From: SPDF01 sp963699825
GTDB taxonomy: Bacteria > Gemmatimonadota > Gemmatimonadetes > Gemmatimonadales > GWC2-71-9
Direction: 5' to 3'
Assembly: GCA_963699825.1 (NCBI GenBank)
Contig: CAVOVI010000012.1
Coordinates: 1 to 64,000 of the forward strand
DNA length: 64,000 nt
Made by a program: the position numbers and the translations under genes. Every line of letters starts with the position of its first letter. Within the stretch, counting starts at the first letter, position 1. Positions 17,681 through 27,232 of the stretch are shown one piece after another. The notes beneath the pieces were generated by a model. That model did not search any database. It saw nothing but the letters and a program-made list of their open reading frames with translations, and was not told the DNA's origin.

Positions 17681-18627
17681 TGGAGGTAGCCCACCGCCCA
17701 CAGGATGGCACCGAGCGCATCGTCTTTCGCCTTCCGTACGAGGTTCAGGACGTCCTCACTGGTACGCCTGGTGCTCTCCGGAACCTGACAGACGGCCCGC
17801 GAGGAGATGGCCACCACCGATCCTCCCTCATCCACGGCCGTCACGACGACCAGCTGGATCCCCGGGTTCAGCTCCTCCGACGCATTCGCCAGAGCAGATC
17901 CTTCTGGCCAGAGAAACCGTGGAGCAGTGCGCCAGAGCCCGTCCGCTTCACTCCGATACGTGAAGCGATACTCGAGGGCGGCAAGGGTCGAATCCACCCT
18001 GAACGGCAGCTTGCGCAACCCAATGTCGATGGGAAAGATCTCCACGAGGGGCGGAGCAGTACTGAGACCAGCGGGACAGGAATAGGGTGGGGGGAGTTCC
18101 TGGACGATTGCGTTGACGAGTCCGTTGAGCGTCTCAAAGTCGATCGCGCCGGCAGGCTCCGCGCCCCGAACCTGGACCAGTGTCTCCCGCCCGAGGAAGA
18201 GCCACAGATATGAGTCGACCGTCTCCCCGTCTCGCTCCCCTCGCAAGGCGGTCATCTGCCCGCCCTCAAGCCAGCTTCCGAGTGGCGGAGCGACGACGAC
18301 CGACCCCGCCAGGCGCAAACTGTCGCGGGAGTGACGTCCGGTGTCGCTGATGATTGCCTGCGCGAACTCTTCTGACAGCGCCGCCACGGTCTGGTCGACG
18401 CACTCGTCCACACAGGGGTAGAGCGAGGGGGGAAGCGGAGTCACGAACAGGGTGATCCCGGCGCGGTCAGAGCGCTGGTACCGATACAGCATCCCGGCAT
18501 TGGCCTCGCTGAGTTGCGCGCGTTCGACGAGGACAACCCCCGGGGGCAGGGCAGTCTGCGCCTGGAGCCCACCCAAGAGACAGAGCTGAAGGCAGAGGGT
18601 AAGCGCGCCGGCGCGGCTCACCCTCAC
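17677..18627 (-). CDS. Secreted protein of unknown function
   Basis: Not recognised. A 316-residue protein with a signal peptide ending GGLQAQ, Cys pairs in YPCVDECVDQ, and isolated Cys near 180 (PYSCPAGL) and 280 (RAVCQVPES), consistent with disulfides outside the cytoplasm. The body is a mix of beta-rich and acidic segments with no repeats. It starts with GTG overlapping the stop of the alkyltransferase-like gene and overlaps the VOC start, so all three are translationally coupled. Confidence 0.65.
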   Translation of the reverse strand: MRVSRAGALTLCLQLCLLGGLQAQTALPPGVVLVERAQLSEANAGMLYRYQRSDRAGITLFVTPLPPSLYPCVDECVDQTVAALSEEFAQAIISDTGRHSRDSLRLAGSVVVAPPLGSWLEGGQMTALRGERDGETVDSYLWLFLGRETLVQVRGAEPAGAIDFETLNGLVNAIVQELPPPYSCPAGLSTAPPLVEIFPIDIGLRKLPFRVDSTLAALEYRFTYRSEADGLWRTAPRFLWPEGSALANASEELNPGIQLVVVTAVDEGGSVVAISSRAVCQVPESTRRTSEDVLNLVRKAKDDALGAILWAVGYLQ

Positions 18628-18956
18628 CGCCGCCGCCGCGGGGCCCAGCCGAATCGGGCCAGGTCCACCCGTCCGCGCGCGTCAAAGTGGACTCCCTCCC
18701 CCGTCAGCAGCATCCGCTGGGTCAGCGCGTGATGGTCCCGCAAGCTGATGACGCCCTGCGCGTTCAAGACGCGGTGCCAGGGGACCGCCGATCCGGTCGG
18801 GAGGGCGTGCAACGCATAGCCGACCTGCCGGGCCGCATTCGTCAGACCGGCCTCCGCCGCCACCTGGCCATAGCTCGCCACTCGGCCCCGCGGGATGCGC
18901 CGGACGGTGGAGTAGATAGCCCGGTAGCTGGGCGAGGGGGCCTTGCCGACACTCAT
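18624..18956 (-). CDS. Alkyltransferase-like (ATL/MGMT-fold) DNA-binding protein
   Basis: A 110-residue protein with the MGMT DNA-binding domain (YSTVRRIPRGRVASYGQVA and ARQVGYALHALP). The active-site PCHRV of alkyltransferases is PWHRV here: the reactive Cys is replaced by Trp, as in ATL proteins that bind O6-alkylguanine and flag it for nucleotide excision repair. Start at ATG 18956. First gene of a three-gene coupled unit running left. Confidence 0.9.
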   Translation of the reverse strand: MSVGKAPSPSYRAIYSTVRRIPRGRVASYGQVAAEAGLTNAARQVGYALHALPTGSAVPWHRVLNAQGVISLRDHHALTQRMLLTGEGVHFDARGRVDLARFGWAPRRRR

Positions 18957-19126
18957 AGCATCAATGCTAGCCAGCCGCGGGATTGGGCGCCAATCTTCGG
19001 CCTCCCCGCTTCCCCGCCTGTCTGCCCCCCCTAAAGATCCCTTCAAGGCCCGCTCCCCCTCTCTTCACTCTGGCGCCGGCACCTTCCTCGTACGGTCCGT
19101 AGTCCCACTGGCCGACGGGTAGAGCC

Positions 19127-19489
19127 ATGCGACGCACGTCGTCACCGCCCGATCCTGCGCCCCGGAGCGCCCTCGCTCGTCTCCTCGAAGTTGAGTCCCG
19201 CCTCGAGGCGATGCTGGAAGAGGCGCGCCTGGAATCGGAGGCGATCCTCAAGGGCGCGAAGGAGCAGGCCGAACGCCGCATACAGTCACTTGCCGCCGAG
19301 CTCGCCGTTGCCGACGCCGAGCTGACCGCCAGGCTCGCTGCGGAAGCGGAACGGCGTATCGCCGAGGAGGCGGCCGTGCTCGCCGCCGCTCGGGCTCGGT
19401 ACGAGAGTGTCAGTGAGGGGGCGATCGAGGCGCACGCCCGCTGGGTGGTCGACGAAGTGCTGCGGTTCGCGGCAGGGAGATCGTCATGA
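19127..19489 (+). CDS. ntpF: V/A-type ATPase peripheral-stalk subunit (AhaH/NtpF-like)
   Basis: A 120-residue, almost wholly helical protein with heptad-rich Ala/Glu/Arg sequence (LEVESRLEAMLEEARLESEA and further), the hallmark of the stalk subunit that pairs with subunit E. No Cys, no membrane segment. It opens the operon, as ntpF does in Enterococcus hirae, and overlaps ntpI by ATGA. Identity rests on coiled-coil character plus position. Confidence 0.8.
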   Translation: MRRTSSPPDPAPRSALARLLEVESRLEAMLEEARLESEAILKGAKEQAERRIQSLAAELAVADAELTARLAAEAERRIAEEAAVLAAARARYESVSEGAIEAHARWVVDEVLRFAAGRSS

Positions 19490-21364
19490 TCCTCCCCATG
19501 ATCCGCGCCCGCCTGCTGGGTCCACGCGAGGATCTCGACGACGTGCTGGCCGAGGTTCAGGATATCGGTCTGCTTCAGCTGACCGAGCCCCGCCTGAGCG
19601 GCGTCCTCCGCCCCATCGACCTCCAGCCCAGCGAGGCACGCGAAGCGCGGCGCCTCCGCGGGCTCCTTCGCGATGTCGATGCGCTGGCCTCGAAAGTCGA
19701 TGTGGCGTCCAAGAATACCAGAGCCTACCGCTCTCCCTCCTTCGCCAGCTGGTTGCGGCAGTTCCGCCGCGCGCGCCGCGACCTCGACCGGATCGAGGCG
19801 AAACGCCGACTCCTCGAAGAGGAGCGCACCGAAACGGCCCGGCTGCTCGAGTTCATCCGGGCCTTCCGGGGCCTGTTGCCGGCCAGCAGTGGCAGCCGGA
19901 CTCACGGCTACCATCTGGTCCTCCGCGGGCAGGACTCGGGCATCGTGGACCGACTGCGTGAGGGGCTTGCGAAAGCCATCGGCGATGAGTTCGTCCTCGA
20001 GACCGCTCCGCTCTCCACCGGAGAACTCGCGGCCGTGCTGCTGGTCCCCCCCGCTGATGCCCCCCGTGTGGAACGCCTCCTCGCCCAGGCCGGCGTCCAT
20101 GAACTCCCGATGCCCGAAGGGAGCGAAGGCAGGACACTGGGGCAGCTCGGCCCGACGCTCTCCACAAGGCGCGACGCCCTCGATGCCGAGCTCAAGGCGC
20201 TCGACTCTGAGCGCCGGGCACTTGTCCTCGACCTCGCGCCCCGGTTGAGCGGCGCGCGGGCGGCCGTCGAGGACCGATTGCTCGGGCTGGCCGCGCGGGA
20301 CGAACGTCGCGGCGACGCCACGCAGCTTCGTCGTCGAAGGGTGGATTCCTGAGGCCGGGTTCGGACGGTTGTCGGAAGTGATCGGCAGGCGATTCGATGG
20401 ACGCGTGGTGGTCGAATCGGTGGCTCGCGAAGACTGGGAGGGGGAATCGGCGCCGGTGGTGCTGCAGAACCCCCGACTCTTTCGCCCGTTCGAGACCATC
20501 ACCCGCATGGTGCCGCTTCCCGCCTACGGGACCATCGATCCGACGCCCTTCGTCGCGGTCTTTTTCCCGATGTTCTTCGGGCTGATCCTGGGGGACGTCG
20601 GCTACGGCCTCGTCCTGGCGGTCATCGCGCTCTGGCTCCGGCACGGGGGCGCGCCCGGCAGCACCCGTCGCGCGGTGGCCGAGGTGCTTGGGGCGGGCGC
20701 CGCCTTCTCCGTGGCGTTCGGAATCGCCTTCGGCGAGTTCTTCGGCGACCTCGGCGCGCGGTGGTTCGGGATGCGTCCGGTGCTGCTCGATCGCGAGCAT
20801 TCCCTCCTCGCCTTCCTCGGGCTGGCCATTGCCATTGGCGCGGTGCACATCGTCCTCGGCCTGGCGCTCGGCGTGTACAACGCCTCGCGGGGACACCCGC
20901 GGCAGGCGGTCGGGAAGGGTGCCTCCCTCGTCATGGTGCTCCTGATCGTCGTGGTGCTGCTGGCGGCGATCGAGGTCCTGCCCCATGGCTTCCTGACGCC
21001 GGCAGTCGTCGGCTTGCTGGTACTCTTTCCGGTGCTGGTCCTGGCGGAGGGCATCATCGCTCCGATCGAGTTCCTCTCCACGCTGAGCAACATTCTCTCC
21101 TACGCCCGTATCATGGCGCTCGGCACGGCGTCGGTGATGATGGCCGTGGTGGCGAACGAACTCGCCGGAAGCGTGGGCAGCGTGCTGGTGGGTGTGCTCT
21201 TCGCGCTGCTCTTTCACCTTGTCAACTTCGCGCTCGGCATTTTCGCCCCGACCATCCACGGATTGCGGCTGCACTATGTCGAGTTCTTCGGAAAGTTCCA
21301 CAGTCCGGGCGGGCAGGCATATCGCCCATTCTCGCACTGGCGTCCCAGCGGGAACGCCGGCTGA
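19486..21364 (+). CDS. ntpI: V/A-type ATPase subunit I (a-subunit) (one frameshift)
   Basis: The large membrane stator that provides the ion half-channels. The cytoplasmic half has RARLLGPREDLDDVLAEVQD and long coiled coils. The membrane half has PFVAVFFPMFFGLILGDVGY, then about seven helices including LSNILSYARIMALG, where the Arg facing the c-ring lies. One inserted base near 20297 splits it; across the shift the sequence reads TNVAATPRSFVVEGWIP, as expected. Length 1879 nt, about 626 codons plus one base. It is followed by the c-subunit after 15 nt. Confidence 0.95.
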
Positions 21365-21379
21365 ACCCACGGAGGTCGC

Positions 21380-21601
21380 ATGGAAGCGTTCCTGATTCCC
21401 CTCAGTGCCGCCCTGGCGGTCAGTATCCCGGCGCTGGCCACCGGCTGGGCGCAGTCGCGCATCGGACCGGCCATCTCCGCGAGCCTTGCCGAGAAGCCGG
21501 AGCTCAGCACGACCGCCATTCTGCTGGTGGCCATTCCGGAAACGATGGCCATCCTCGGGTTCGTGGTGGCGGTGCTGATCATGCTGCGCGCCGGCGGCTG
21601 A
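21380..21601 (+). CDS. ntpK: V/A-type ATPase proteolipid (c/K subunit), single hairpin
   Basis: A 73-residue, two-helix proteolipid; several of these form the rotor ring. Helix 1 carries Gln25 (TGWAQSRIG) and helix 2 the ion-binding Glu54 with Thr55 (AIPETMAILG). The Gln-Glu spacing of 29 equals that of Gln110-Glu139 in the Na+-binding NtpK of E. hirae, so the site could bind Na+; the Tyr of Na+ sites is not obvious (Leu59). GGAGG lies before the ATG. Single-hairpin form, half the size of the E. hirae subunit. Confidence 0.93.
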   Translation: MEAFLIPLSAALAVSIPALATGWAQSRIGPAISASLAEKPELSTTAILLVAIPETMAILGFVVAVLIMLRAGG

Positions 21602-21605
21602 CTGC

Positions 21606-22181
21606 ATGAGTATCGACGCCCTGCTCCTGCACCTGGAGGAGGACGCGGCTCGCGAATCGTCTCGGCTTAGGCTGAAGGCGACAGACCGCGCGGCGGAGAT
21701 CGTCGCGCGCGCCGAGGCCGATGCGGTGCGCAAGCGGGCACTGCACCTCGAACGGATTGCCGAGCAGCGGCGGGTCGTCAGCGAGCGAGAAGTCGCATCT
21801 GCACGAGCCCGGGCACGGGAGCGATTTCTTGCCGTGCGGGCCGGCGTGCTTCAGAGGATTGTCGATGCGGCTGCGGCGCGGCTGGAACGGATGCCGGTCG
21901 CCGACTACACGGCGAGCGTTGGCCCCCTGGCAGCCGACGCGGCGCGATACCTGGAGAGAGGATCGGCGATCCTGCGCTGTCCCGCGGACGCGGCGGCGGC
22001 CACGGTGGCGGCGGTGCGCGAGTTGTCGGCGGTGACGGTGGAGGCCGCCGACGTCGCCGCGGGCATCACCGGGCGTTCGGCAGATGGTCGCGTGACGGTG
22101 GACAACACCCTCGTGGCCATCCTGGCCCAGCGCCGCGCCGATCTGGCCATCGACCTCTGTGCCCGGATCGAGGAGGGCTGA
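21606..22181 (+). CDS. ntpE: V/A-type ATPase subunit E
   Basis: A 191-residue peripheral-stalk subunit: N-terminal coiled coil (ARESSRLRLKATDRAAEI) and a C-terminal globular part with TGRSADGRVTVDNTLVAIL, resembling the conserved VDNTL-type ending of subunit E. It links the A3B3 head to the membrane stator together with NtpF. Position between ntpK and ntpC matches the E. hirae order. Confidence 0.88.
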   Translation: MSIDALLLHLEEDAARESSRLRLKATDRAAEIVARAEADAVRKRALHLERIAEQRRVVSEREVASARARARERFLAVRAGVLQRIVDAAAARLERMPVADYTASVGPLAADAARYLERGSAILRCPADAAAATVAAVRELSAVTVEAADVAAGITGRSADGRVTVDNTLVAILAQRRADLAIDLCARIEEG

Positions 22182-22183
22182 CG

Positions 22184-23209
22184 ATGCGATGGGACGACGT
22201 CAACGCCCGCGCTCGCGGCCTCGCCACCCACCTTCTGGGTCGGGACGCACTGGCAGCGCTTGCCGCCGCTCCCAATTGGCCTGCTTTCCTGAGTCACGTG
22301 GCCTCACTTGAGTATTCGCTCGACCTGGGAGCCAGCGCTGTTGTGGTCGATCCCCCCGCGTTCGATCGCGCAGTGAGCCTCGTGGCCGTCGATCGATTCA
22401 ACCTGCTCGCTCGGTGGCTTGGCGCGCGGGGGGCGGTACTGTCGGTGGTCATGGAGGATGAAGAACGCCGGACCCTGCGCACGATGCTGCGGGGTGCGGC
22501 GCAGGGGGCCTCACCCGGTGCCCGGCTGCACAACGCGATGCCGACGCCCGCGTTGCCATTCCGCGCACTCGAACGGCTGGCACGCGCGACGACGGTGACC
22601 GACCTGGCACGTGAGCTCCTGCGCTTCGGCCATCCCGCGGGACGTGTCCTCGAACAACTCGGCGCACAATCGCCTCCGCCGGCCCTCCTCGATCTTGAAT
22701 GGGCGCTGGTCCGGCTGTTCAGCGAACGGGCCGTCCGCGCCGCGCGGAAGGGTGGCGCCGTCCTCCGGCGCTTCGCGGCAGAGTTGGTGGACGAGGAAAA
22801 CCTCTGGACCCTGCTCCTCGCAGCTCCGCCCGCGGATGGTCGCAGTGTCCCGCAGCAGTACCTCCCGGGAGGCGGCGTTCTTACGCGAGAGAGCTTCGAC
22901 CGACTGAGGGCCGAGCGCGACAGTGAACAACTGGTGGTGCAGCTGAGGGCGCTCTTTGCGGGGACGGCCATCGGCGCCGCGCTCGCGCACGATCCGGTGG
23001 AGTGGTCTTCCCTCGAGGCCCGGATCGCCGCGGCCCGGGTGGCCTGGCTCCAAGGGTTGGCGCGGCGCGATCCGCTTGGCCCGGCGGTCGTACTCTCCGT
23101 CCTCGAACGGATTCGCGCCGAGGCGCGCGCGCTCCGGGCCATCGCCTGGGGCGTCGCGTTTGGTGCCCCGTCGGCGACCCTCGCGCCCTTGATGCCGGAG
23201 GCCGCATGA
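22184..23209 (+). CDS. ntpC: V/A-type ATPase subunit C (d-subunit)
   Basis: A 341-residue, mostly helical protein in the place of subunit C, the socket that joins the central shaft to the c-ring. Conserved features include the SLEYSLDLG opening, NLLARWLG, ELVDEENLWTLLLA and YLPGGGVLTRESFDRL. Sequence conservation in this family is low, so the call relies partly on order. Its stop overlaps the ntpG ATG (ATGA). Confidence 0.88.
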   Translation: MRWDDVNARARGLATHLLGRDALAALAAAPNWPAFLSHVASLEYSLDLGASAVVVDPPAFDRAVSLVAVDRFNLLARWLGARGAVLSVVMEDEERRTLRTMLRGAAQGASPGARLHNAMPTPALPFRALERLARATTVTDLARELLRFGHPAGRVLEQLGAQSPPPALLDLEWALVRLFSERAVRAARKGGAVLRRFAAELVDEENLWTLLLAAPPADGRSVPQQYLPGGGVLTRESFDRLRAERDSEQLVVQLRALFAGTAIGAALAHDPVEWSSLEARIAAARVAWLQGLARRDPLGPAVVLSVLERIRAEARALRAIAWGVAFGAPSATLAPLMPEAA

Positions 23210-23532
23210 CCCATGGCGTCCGGGTGCTCTGCCGGCCGGCGACCGCTTCCGGGTTTGCGCTCGCCGGTATCGTCGCCGACGTCGCCGATGACGAGGGCGT
23301 GGTGGAATCGACTCTCCGATCGTTCATGCAGCGTCCGGATGTCGGCGTCGTCCTGCTTGAGGAGTCACTCTACGGGAACCTCGCGCCGGAGCTGCGGGCG
23401 GTGGTCGACCGGGTGGCGCAACCGATTGTGGTGCCGTTCCCCGGCCCAGCCTGGCGTGCCGTCGCCTCCGCCGAGGAGCAGGTGGTTGAACTCCTCCGGC
23501 GCGCCATCGGGTACCGGGTGAGGCTCCGGTGA
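23206..23532 (+). CDS. ntpG: V/A-type ATPase subunit F (NtpG)
   Basis: A 108-residue Rossmann-like protein: VRVLCRPATASGFALAGI, then DVGVVLLEESLYGNL and IVVPFPGPAW, matching the family pattern of a glycine-rich N-terminal turn and a central V-x-L-L-x-E strand. It binds the central shaft subunit D. Start ATG 23206 overlaps ntpC; stop overlaps the GTG start of ntpA. Confidence 0.9.
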   Translation: MTHGVRVLCRPATASGFALAGIVADVADDEGVVESTLRSFMQRPDVGVVLLEESLYGNLAPELRAVVDRVAQPIVVPFPGPAWRAVASAEEQVVELLRRAIGYRVRLR

Positions 23533-25217
23533 CGAGCGCCCGTGTCGTGCGCGCCGCCGGCGCGCTGGTCGAGGTGGCCCCGCTGCCGCAGGCGGCGCTC
23601 TACGAGATCGTACGCGTCGGCCAGCGCCGACTGCTCGGCGAGGTGATTCGCGTCCAGGGTGAGACTGCCACCGTGCAGGTGTTCGAAGACACCACCGGGC
23701 TGGCGCTTGAAGAGCCGGTGGAGGCCACCGGTGCTCCGCTGCAGGCCGAGCTTGGCCCCGGACTCCTCGGCTCGGTGCTCGACGGCACCGGGCGTCCACT
23801 GAGTCGTCTCGCCGACCAGGAAGGGAACTTTCTCTCCACCGGCACCGTGGCGCCGACGCTTGACCGATCGCGTCGATGGGTGTTCACGCCATCCGCGAAG
23901 GTGGGGGATCGCATGGCTGCCGGCGATGAACTCGGCACCGTGGAGGAGAATGAAGGCATCACGCACAAGATCCTGGTGCCCCCGGCGTCGAGTGGTGTGC
24001 TCGCCGAGATCGCGGCGGGGACCTACGCGGTGGACGAGCCATTCGGGCGGTTGGAGGATGGGACCATTCTCACCTTGATGCAGCGCTGGCCGGTGCGTGT
24101 CCCGAGGCCGGTGGAGCGCTGGCTCCCCGCCGACCGTCCGTTCATTACAGGACAACGAGTCTTCGACTTCCTCTTCCCGGTCGCCGAAGGGGGCGCGGTC
24201 GCGGTCCCGGGAGGGTTCGGCACCGGCAAGACGGTCATTGAACAGTCACTCGCCAAGTATTCCATGGCCGACATCGTGGTGTATGTCGGTTGCGGGGAGC
24301 GCGGTAATGAAATGGCCGATGTGCTCGAGGAGTTTCCACGGCTGGAGGATCCTCGGACCGGACGGTCCTTGATGGACCGGACGGTGCTCGTGGTGAACAC
24401 CTCCAACATGCCCGTGGCGGCGCGTGAAGCCTCCGTCTATCTCGGACTGACGATCGCCGAGTACTACCGCGACATGGGATACCGCGTGGCGATGATGGCC
24501 GACTCGCTGAGCCGGTGGGCGGAGGCGCTCCGTGAAATCGGCTCACTCCTCCGCGAGATGCCCGGTGAAGAGGGATATCCCACCTCCCTCGGCAATCGGC
24601 TTGGAAAACTTTTCGAGCGCGCGGGGCGGGCACAGGCGCTGGGCGCGGCGAAACGAGAGGGCGCCGTTACCCTGATCAACGCACTCTCACCTCCGGGAGG
24701 TGACTTCTCCGAGCCGGTGACCCAGGCGGCGCTGCGGGTGGCCGGTGCGCTCTGGGCGCTCGACGCGGCACTGGCGCACCAGCGCCAGTTCCCCGCGGTA
24801 GACTGGGAAACGAGCTACAGCCTGCAGGCCCTCGATGTCATGCCCTGGTTCGAGGAACATGGAGGGAAGGAGTGGACGGCACTGCGGCGGGAGACGTTCG
24901 CGCTGCTGCAGCGCGACCGGGAACTGCGGGAAGTGGCGGGCCTGGTTGGGCCCGACGCACTGGAGGATCAAGACCGCCTCATCCTGGAAACGGCACGGCT
25001 GCTCCGGGAGTTCCTCATCGGACAGAGCGCATACGATCCCGCCGACGCCACTTCGCCGGTGACGAAGACCTGGAAGCTCGCCGATACGATTCTCCGCTTT
25101 CATCGTGCGGGCGTCGAGTCGATTACCGGAGGCGGTCTGATGGCGGCCATCGATGTGGCGGAGGTGCGGCGCGCACTCACCGCGCTGCGGGCATCGCCGG
25201 AAGGAATGACACCATGA
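23529..25217 (+). CDS. ntpA: V/A-type ATPase catalytic subunit A
   Basis: A 562-residue catalytic subunit. The P-loop reads GGFGTGKT (usually GPFGSGKT), followed by YVGCGERGNEMADVLEEFP with the catalytic Glu, MADSLSRWAEALREI, and the A-specific non-homologous insertion near residues 110-200 (ILVPPASSGVLAEI). GTG start overlapping ntpG. No frameshift in 1.7 kb. Subunit A hydrolyses or makes ATP with B in an A3B3 ring. Confidence 0.98.
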   Translation: MTSARVVRAAGALVEVAPLPQAALYEIVRVGQRRLLGEVIRVQGETATVQVFEDTTGLALEEPVEATGAPLQAELGPGLLGSVLDGTGRPLSRLADQEGNFLSTGTVAPTLDRSRRWVFTPSAKVGDRMAAGDELGTVEENEGITHKILVPPASSGVLAEIAAGTYAVDEPFGRLEDGTILTLMQRWPVRVPRPVERWLPADRPFITGQRVFDFLFPVAEGGAVAVPGGFGTGKTVIEQSLAKYSMADIVVYVGCGERGNEMADVLEEFPRLEDPRTGRSLMDRTVLVVNTSNMPVAAREASVYLGLTIAEYYRDMGYRVAMMADSLSRWAEALREIGSLLREMPGEEGYPTSLGNRLGKLFERAGRAQALGAAKREGAVTLINALSPPGGDFSEPVTQAALRVAGALWALDAALAHQRQFPAVDWETSYSLQALDVMPWFEEHGGKEWTALRRETFALLQRDRELREVAGLVGPDALEDQDRLILETARLLREFLIGQSAYDPADATSPVTKTWKLADTILRFHRAGVESITGGGLMAAIDVAEVRRALTALRASPEGMTP

Positions 25218-26596
25218 GCGGCACTCCCCGGACCTATGCCGGTGCCGACTCGGCTGCCGGACCGCTGCTGACGGTGTCGCATGCCCACCGCGCCGTGCTC
25301 GGGGAATGGGTGCGCATCGCCACGCCGGGCCAGCCGGTGCGCCGGGGGCAGGTCATCGACGTCGGCCGGGATACAACTGTCGTCCAGGTGTTCGAGGACA
25401 CGGTTGGGCTGGCGCCCGCCGGGACTGGCGTCACACTCACCGGCGACATTGCCCGGGCGGTGGTGGGGGAAGAACTGCTGGGGCGGGTCTTTGCCGGCTC
25501 CGGCGCGCCGCTCGACGGACTGCCGCCTCCGGTGGGGTCGGCGCGGCGCGCCGCCTGGGCTGCACCACTCAATCCGGTCTGTCGCCGCAAGCCCGCCGAC
25601 TTCATCGAGACCGGTATTTCCGCCATCGACGGCATGAACACCCTCGTGCGCGGACAGAAACTTCCGATCTTCTCCGGTGCCGGCCTCCCCGGCCTCGAGC
25701 TGGCGGCCCGCGTCGTCGCGGATGCGCGGACCACGCACGGCGAGCCGTTCGCGGTCATCTTCGTCGCGATCGGATTGACGCAGCGGGAGACGCAGCACTT
25801 CCTGCAGCGCTTCGAGTCGAGCGAAGCGCTGGCGCGGAGCGTGTTCTACCTGAACCGCACCGGCGATCCGACGATCGAGCGACTGCTGGCCCCGCGCCTC
25901 GCGCTGGCGCAGGCGGAATACCTCGCCTTCGAGCGGGGGATGCAGGTCCTGGTGGTCCTGGCCGATGCCACCAACTACTGCGAGGCGCTGCGCGAGCTCG
26001 GCGCGGCGCGCGAGGAGATTCCCGGCCGCCGCGGCTACCCGGGATACATGTACACCGACCTCGCCACCATCTTCGAGCGGGCCGGTGTCGTGCGCGGGTC
26101 GGAGGGCTCCATCACGCAGTTGCCAATTCTCTCGATGCCCGACGACGACATCACGCACCCCATTCCCGACCTGACCGGCTACATCACCGAGGGGCAGATC
26201 GTGCTGAGCCGCGAACTCGACCGGCGTGGCGTCTTTCCGCCGATCGACGTGCTCCCCTCCCTCTCCCGGCTGATGGGCGCAGGCATCGGTGCCGGGACCG
26301 CGCCCGATCATCGGCGCTGGTCCGACCAGCTCTACGCCATCTATGCCCAGGGACGGGAGGCGCGGCTCACGGCGGCCATCGTCGGCGAATCGGGGCTTCC
26401 TCCGGCCGATCGACGGGCGCTCGAGTTCACCGAGCGATTCGAGAAGGAGTTCATCGACCAGGGCGGCGCACGCCGCACCATTGGCGAGACCCTCGAGATC
26501 GGGTGGACCCTCCTGGAGACCCTCCCGCGTGAGGACCTGCACCGAATTCCCGAAGAGGCGTGGGCCCGCCGGAGTGGGCGCGAGGCGGCGACATGA
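25214..26596 (+). CDS. ntpB: V/A-type ATPase regulatory subunit B
   Basis: A 460-residue non-catalytic subunit. It keeps the fold but lacks a canonical P-loop (FSGAGLPGLELAARV), as expected for B. Other marks are FIETGISAIDGMNTLVRGQK, FVAIGLTQRETQHF, LADATNYCEALRELGAAR, PGRRGYPGYMYTDLATIFER and SMPDDDITHPIPDLTGYITE. The start overlaps the ntpA stop (ATGA), and the stop overlaps ntpD. Confidence 0.98.
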   Translation: MSGTPRTYAGADSAAGPLLTVSHAHRAVLGEWVRIATPGQPVRRGQVIDVGRDTTVVQVFEDTVGLAPAGTGVTLTGDIARAVVGEELLGRVFAGSGAPLDGLPPPVGSARRAAWAAPLNPVCRRKPADFIETGISAIDGMNTLVRGQKLPIFSGAGLPGLELAARVVADARTTHGEPFAVIFVAIGLTQRETQHFLQRFESSEALARSVFYLNRTGDPTIERLLAPRLALAQAEYLAFERGMQVLVVLADATNYCEALRELGAAREEIPGRRGYPGYMYTDLATIFERAGVVRGSEGSITQLPILSMPDDDITHPIPDLTGYITEGQIVLSRELDRRGVFPPIDVLPSLSRLMGAGIGAGTAPDHRRWSDQLYAIYAQGREARLTAAIVGESGLPPADRRALEFTERFEKEFIDQGGARRTIGETLEIGWTLLETLPREDLHRIPEEAWARRSGREAAT

Positions 26597-27229
26597 AGGT
26601 CCTCGGCCCACCGACCCGATCGAACCTCATCCGGCATCGGCGCCGACTCGAGCGGGTGCGCAAGGGCATCGACCTGCTCACCCGGAAGCGACGGGCGCTG
26701 GTGGCCGACCTGTTTCGCGTGGCCACGCCCGCCATCGAGGCGCGTGGCCGGGTGGAGGCGAGCGCGGCTCGCGCCTACCCGGCGCTGCTCGGCGCGGCGG
26801 CGACGCACGGCGCCGCCGGCATCGAAGCGATGGGGTGGCCCGCCCGACAGGTAGAGGTGGAGTTGACGGTGACGGAATCGTGGGGAGTGGCGAGCGGTGC
26901 GGTGCAGCGATTGACCCCGGTGCGGCGCACGCTCGAGGCACGGGGACAGGCGCCGCCACTGACGGGCCCGGCGGCGGCCACCGCGGCGAACGAGTTCGAG
27001 CAGATGGTCGAGCTCCTGCTCGACGCGGCATCGACGGAGCTGCTGCTGCGACGGCTGGCCGAGGCGCTCCGCCGGACCTCACGCCAGGTCAACACGCTGG
27101 AGAACCGCGTCGCGCCGGGGCTCTGCCGCGGAGATTCACCGGGTCCGCGCCCTTCTCGAGGAGCGGGAACGGGAGGATCACACCAGGCTCAAGCACCTCC
27201 TCCGGCTGCGGCGAGAAGCCGGCGAGTGA
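26593..27229 (+). CDS. ntpD: V/A-type ATPase central-shaft subunit D (one frameshift)
   Basis: A shaft subunit of about 211 residues: PTRSNLIRHRRRLERVRKGI and LLTRKRRALV form the N-terminal coiled coil, and RRTSRQVNTLENRVAP the C-terminal one. An inserted base near 27122 breaks the frame. Across it the protein ends in EREREDHTRLKHLLRLRR, stop 27227-27229, leaving 3 nt to the convergent pirin gene. The ATG overlaps the ntpB stop. Last gene of the operon; no ntpH or ntpJ follows. Confidence 0.93.
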
Positions 27230-27232
27230 CCC

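Noticed and set aside
20192..21733. 513-residue minus-strand frame across ntpI and ntpK
   Set aside because: Antisense shadow of a membrane protein; low complexity and highly charged.
25100..26611. 503-residue minus-strand frame over ntpB
   Set aside because: ntpB is intact and unmistakable on the plus strand.
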